This document shows, piece by piece, positions 62,620 through 64,000 of a DNA stretch of 64,000 nt (the stretch's first letter is position 1; each line of letters begins with the position of its first letter). Source of the stretch: Geobacter sp. (GTDB lineage: Bacteria > Desulfobacterota > Desulfuromonadia > Geobacterales > DSM-12255). Location: NCBI GenBank assembly GCA_009684525.1, contig WKKR01000001.1:310001-374000 (forward strand), read 5' to 3'. The notes below the pieces were generated by a model. The model saw only the letters and a program-made list of their open reading frames with translations, was not told the DNA's origin and did no database searches. Position numbers and translations under genes: made by a program.

Positions 62620-64000
62620 ACTATCGAATCCTTGATACCATTAACGAGCCGCAGGACCTGAAGAGGCTCTCTTTTGCCGATCTCAGGTCGCTTGCCGACG
62701 AATTGCGCCGGGAGATCATCGCAACCTGCGCGACCAATGGCGGACACCTGGCTCCCAGCCTGGGCGTTGTGGAGCTTACCCTTGCCCTGCACCGCGTCTT
62801 CGATTCACCTGCCGACAAGATCGTCTGGGACGTTGGCCACCAGGCCTATGCCCACAAGCTTCTGACTGGCCGCCGCGACCGTTTCCGCACCCTGCGAACC
62901 CTCGACGGGATCAGCGGTTTCCCCAAGCGGGCCGAATCCCCTCACGATGCCTTTGATGTGGGCCATTCCTCCACCTCGATCTCAGCGGCAACCGGGATGG
63001 CCGTGGCCCGCGATCTGAAGGGGGAGAGGAACAAGGTGGTTGCGGTCATTGGCGACGGCTCCATGACCGGCGGCATTGCCTATGAAGGGCTCAATCATGC
63101 CGGGCATCTGAACAAGGACCTCGTCGTCATCCTCAACGACAACGAGATGTCCATTGCCGAGAACGTCGGGGCACTGTCGGAGTTTCTTTCCCGTACCATA
63201 ACCAATGAGTTCGTCCACAAGATCAAGAAGGATCTGGAGCATTTCCTCGAAGGGCTGGATTCCGTAGGCCGGGGGGTTCTGCAGGTGGCCAAGCGTGCCG
63301 AGGAGTCGCTCAAGGGGCTGTTCACGCCTGGGATGCTCTTTGAGGCGTTCGGCTTCGAGTATGTCGGTCCCATCGATGGCCATAACCTGGAGCTGCTCCA
63401 GGAGACCCTGCAGAAGGTGCATCGCTTCGACGATGCGGTCCTGATCCATGTCCTGACGAAAAAAGGGAAGGGCTACCCGCCCGCCGAGGGGAACCCTTCG
63501 TTGTTCCACGGCGTTGGTCCCTTTGATATTGCGACCGGCAAGGTCATAAAAGGGAAGGGAGGAGCTGCATCCTACACCGGCGTCTTCGGCGACTCTATCC
63601 GCAAGATCGCTGCCGATGACGAGCGGGTCGTTGCCCTTACGGCAGCCATGCCCGATGGAACCGGCCTTGGCACCTTTGCCCGCGAATTTCCCGAGCGGTT
63701 TTTCGATGTGGGGATAGCTGAGCAGCACGGCGTAACCTTTGCCGCTGGTCTGGCTACAAAGGGATTCAGACCCGTTTTTGCCGTCTATTCCTCGTTTCTG
63801 CAACGTGCCTTTGACCAAGTCTGCCATGACGTCTGCCTGCAGAACCTGCCGGTGACCTTTGCCATCGACCGGGCAGGGGTGGTGGGAAGCGACGGGCCTA
63901 CCCACCACGGGCTGTTCGATCTCTCCTATCTTCGCCATCTGCCCAATATGGTACTTATGGCGCCCAAGGATGAAAACGAGCTTCAGCACATGCTCTTTAC
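62616..64000 (+). CDS. dxs: 1-deoxy-D-xylulose-5-phosphate synthase, 5' part
   Basis: First enzyme of the MEP isoprenoid pathway: joins pyruvate and glyceraldehyde 3-phosphate with thiamine diphosphate. About 461 residues are visible before the window ends. Thiamine motif [20 protein letters not shown] with NDNEMSI, the conserved [26 protein letters not shown] and the second-domain [18 protein letters not shown] 62616 overlaps the ispA stop. Confidence 0.96.
   Translation, partial: MNYRILDTINEPQDLKRLSFADLRSLADELRREIIATCATNGGHLAPSLGVVELTLALHRVFDSPADKIVWDVGHQAYAHKLLTGRRDRFRTLRTLDGISGFPKRAESPHDAFDVGHSSTSISAATGMAVARDLKGERNKVVAVIGDGSMTGGIAYEGLNHAGHLNKDLVVILNDNEMSIAENVGALSEFLSRTITNEFVHKIKKDLEHFLEGLDSVGRGVLQVAKRAEESLKGLFTPGMLFEAFGFEYVGPIDGHNLELLQETLQKVHRFDDAVLIHVLTKKGKGYPPAEGNPSLFHGVGPFDIATGKVIKGKGGAASYTGVFGDSIRKIAADDERVVALTAAMPDGTGLGTFAREFPERFFDVGIAEQHGVTFAAGLATKGFRPVFAVYSSFLQRAFDQVCHDVCLQNLPVTFAIDRAGVVGSDGPTHHGLFDLSYLRHLPNMVLMAPKDENELQHMLF

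Overview
The window looks like chromosomal DNA of a metal-reducing Geobacterales bacterium (Geobacter or a close relative). This rests on two large exported multiheme c-type cytochromes, one with alternating CX2CH and CX4CH motifs; a decaheme cytochrome next to an MtrB/PioB-type outer-membrane barrel; a PEP-CTERM protein behind a sigma-54 promoter; an archaeal-type split glutamate synthase; and DUF1858 proteins. The assignment comes from gene content only. I saw no rRNA, tRNA, CRISPR array, complete IS element or integrated phage.

Layout. 1-457 is the 5' part of gap (minus strand). 696-4236 holds an AcuC-type deacetylase, an unrecognised protein with a GNAT-like patch, a TPR protein and two membrane proteins. 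4263-10247 holds an MlaF-like ATPase, a DmsE/MtrA-like decaheme cytochrome, an MtrB/PioB-like porin, an ABC-type binding protein, a receiver protein and a small protein ending in a Cys cluster. This is a candidate trans-outer-membrane electron conduit with added sensing or transport genes. yfcE and sppA follow.

11827-17159 (minus) is a five-gene split glutamate synthase operon: FMN domain, ferredoxin, flavin oxidoreductase, glutaminase domain and GXGXG domain. 17399-24071 (minus) is mostly housekeeping: a PilZ protein, DUF1858, an aminotransferase, coaD, rsmD, an aldolase-like protein, a dGTPase-like protein and a YhbY protein. lepA and lepB follow on the plus strand.

26740-38109 is an accessory region: a PEP-CTERM protein, a LysR regulator and two giant paralogous LVIVD-repeat exported proteins. 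Between the paralogs lie an excisionase-like HTH protein and a cysteine-rich exported protein.

38454-48119 is the pyrimidine operon pyrR-pyrB-pyrC-carA-(radical SAM)-(DUF486)-carB. It is preceded by a readable PyrR-type attenuator and followed by greA and a second DUF1858 gene.

48222-57396 is a second accessory region. It has a DUF4062 domain fused to a GalT/HIT-like nucleotide-binding domain, the strongest candidate here for an undescribed system; a cohesin-like lipoprotein; a sensor kinase whose receiver lacks its phospho-acceptor; a 22-motif multiheme cytochrome; and a cohesin/dockerin-like protein. The window ends with a divergent polysaccharide deacetylase, a ParA-like ATPase with a promoter that predicts a leaderless transcript, and xseA-xseB-ispA-dxs, with dxs cut by the window edge.
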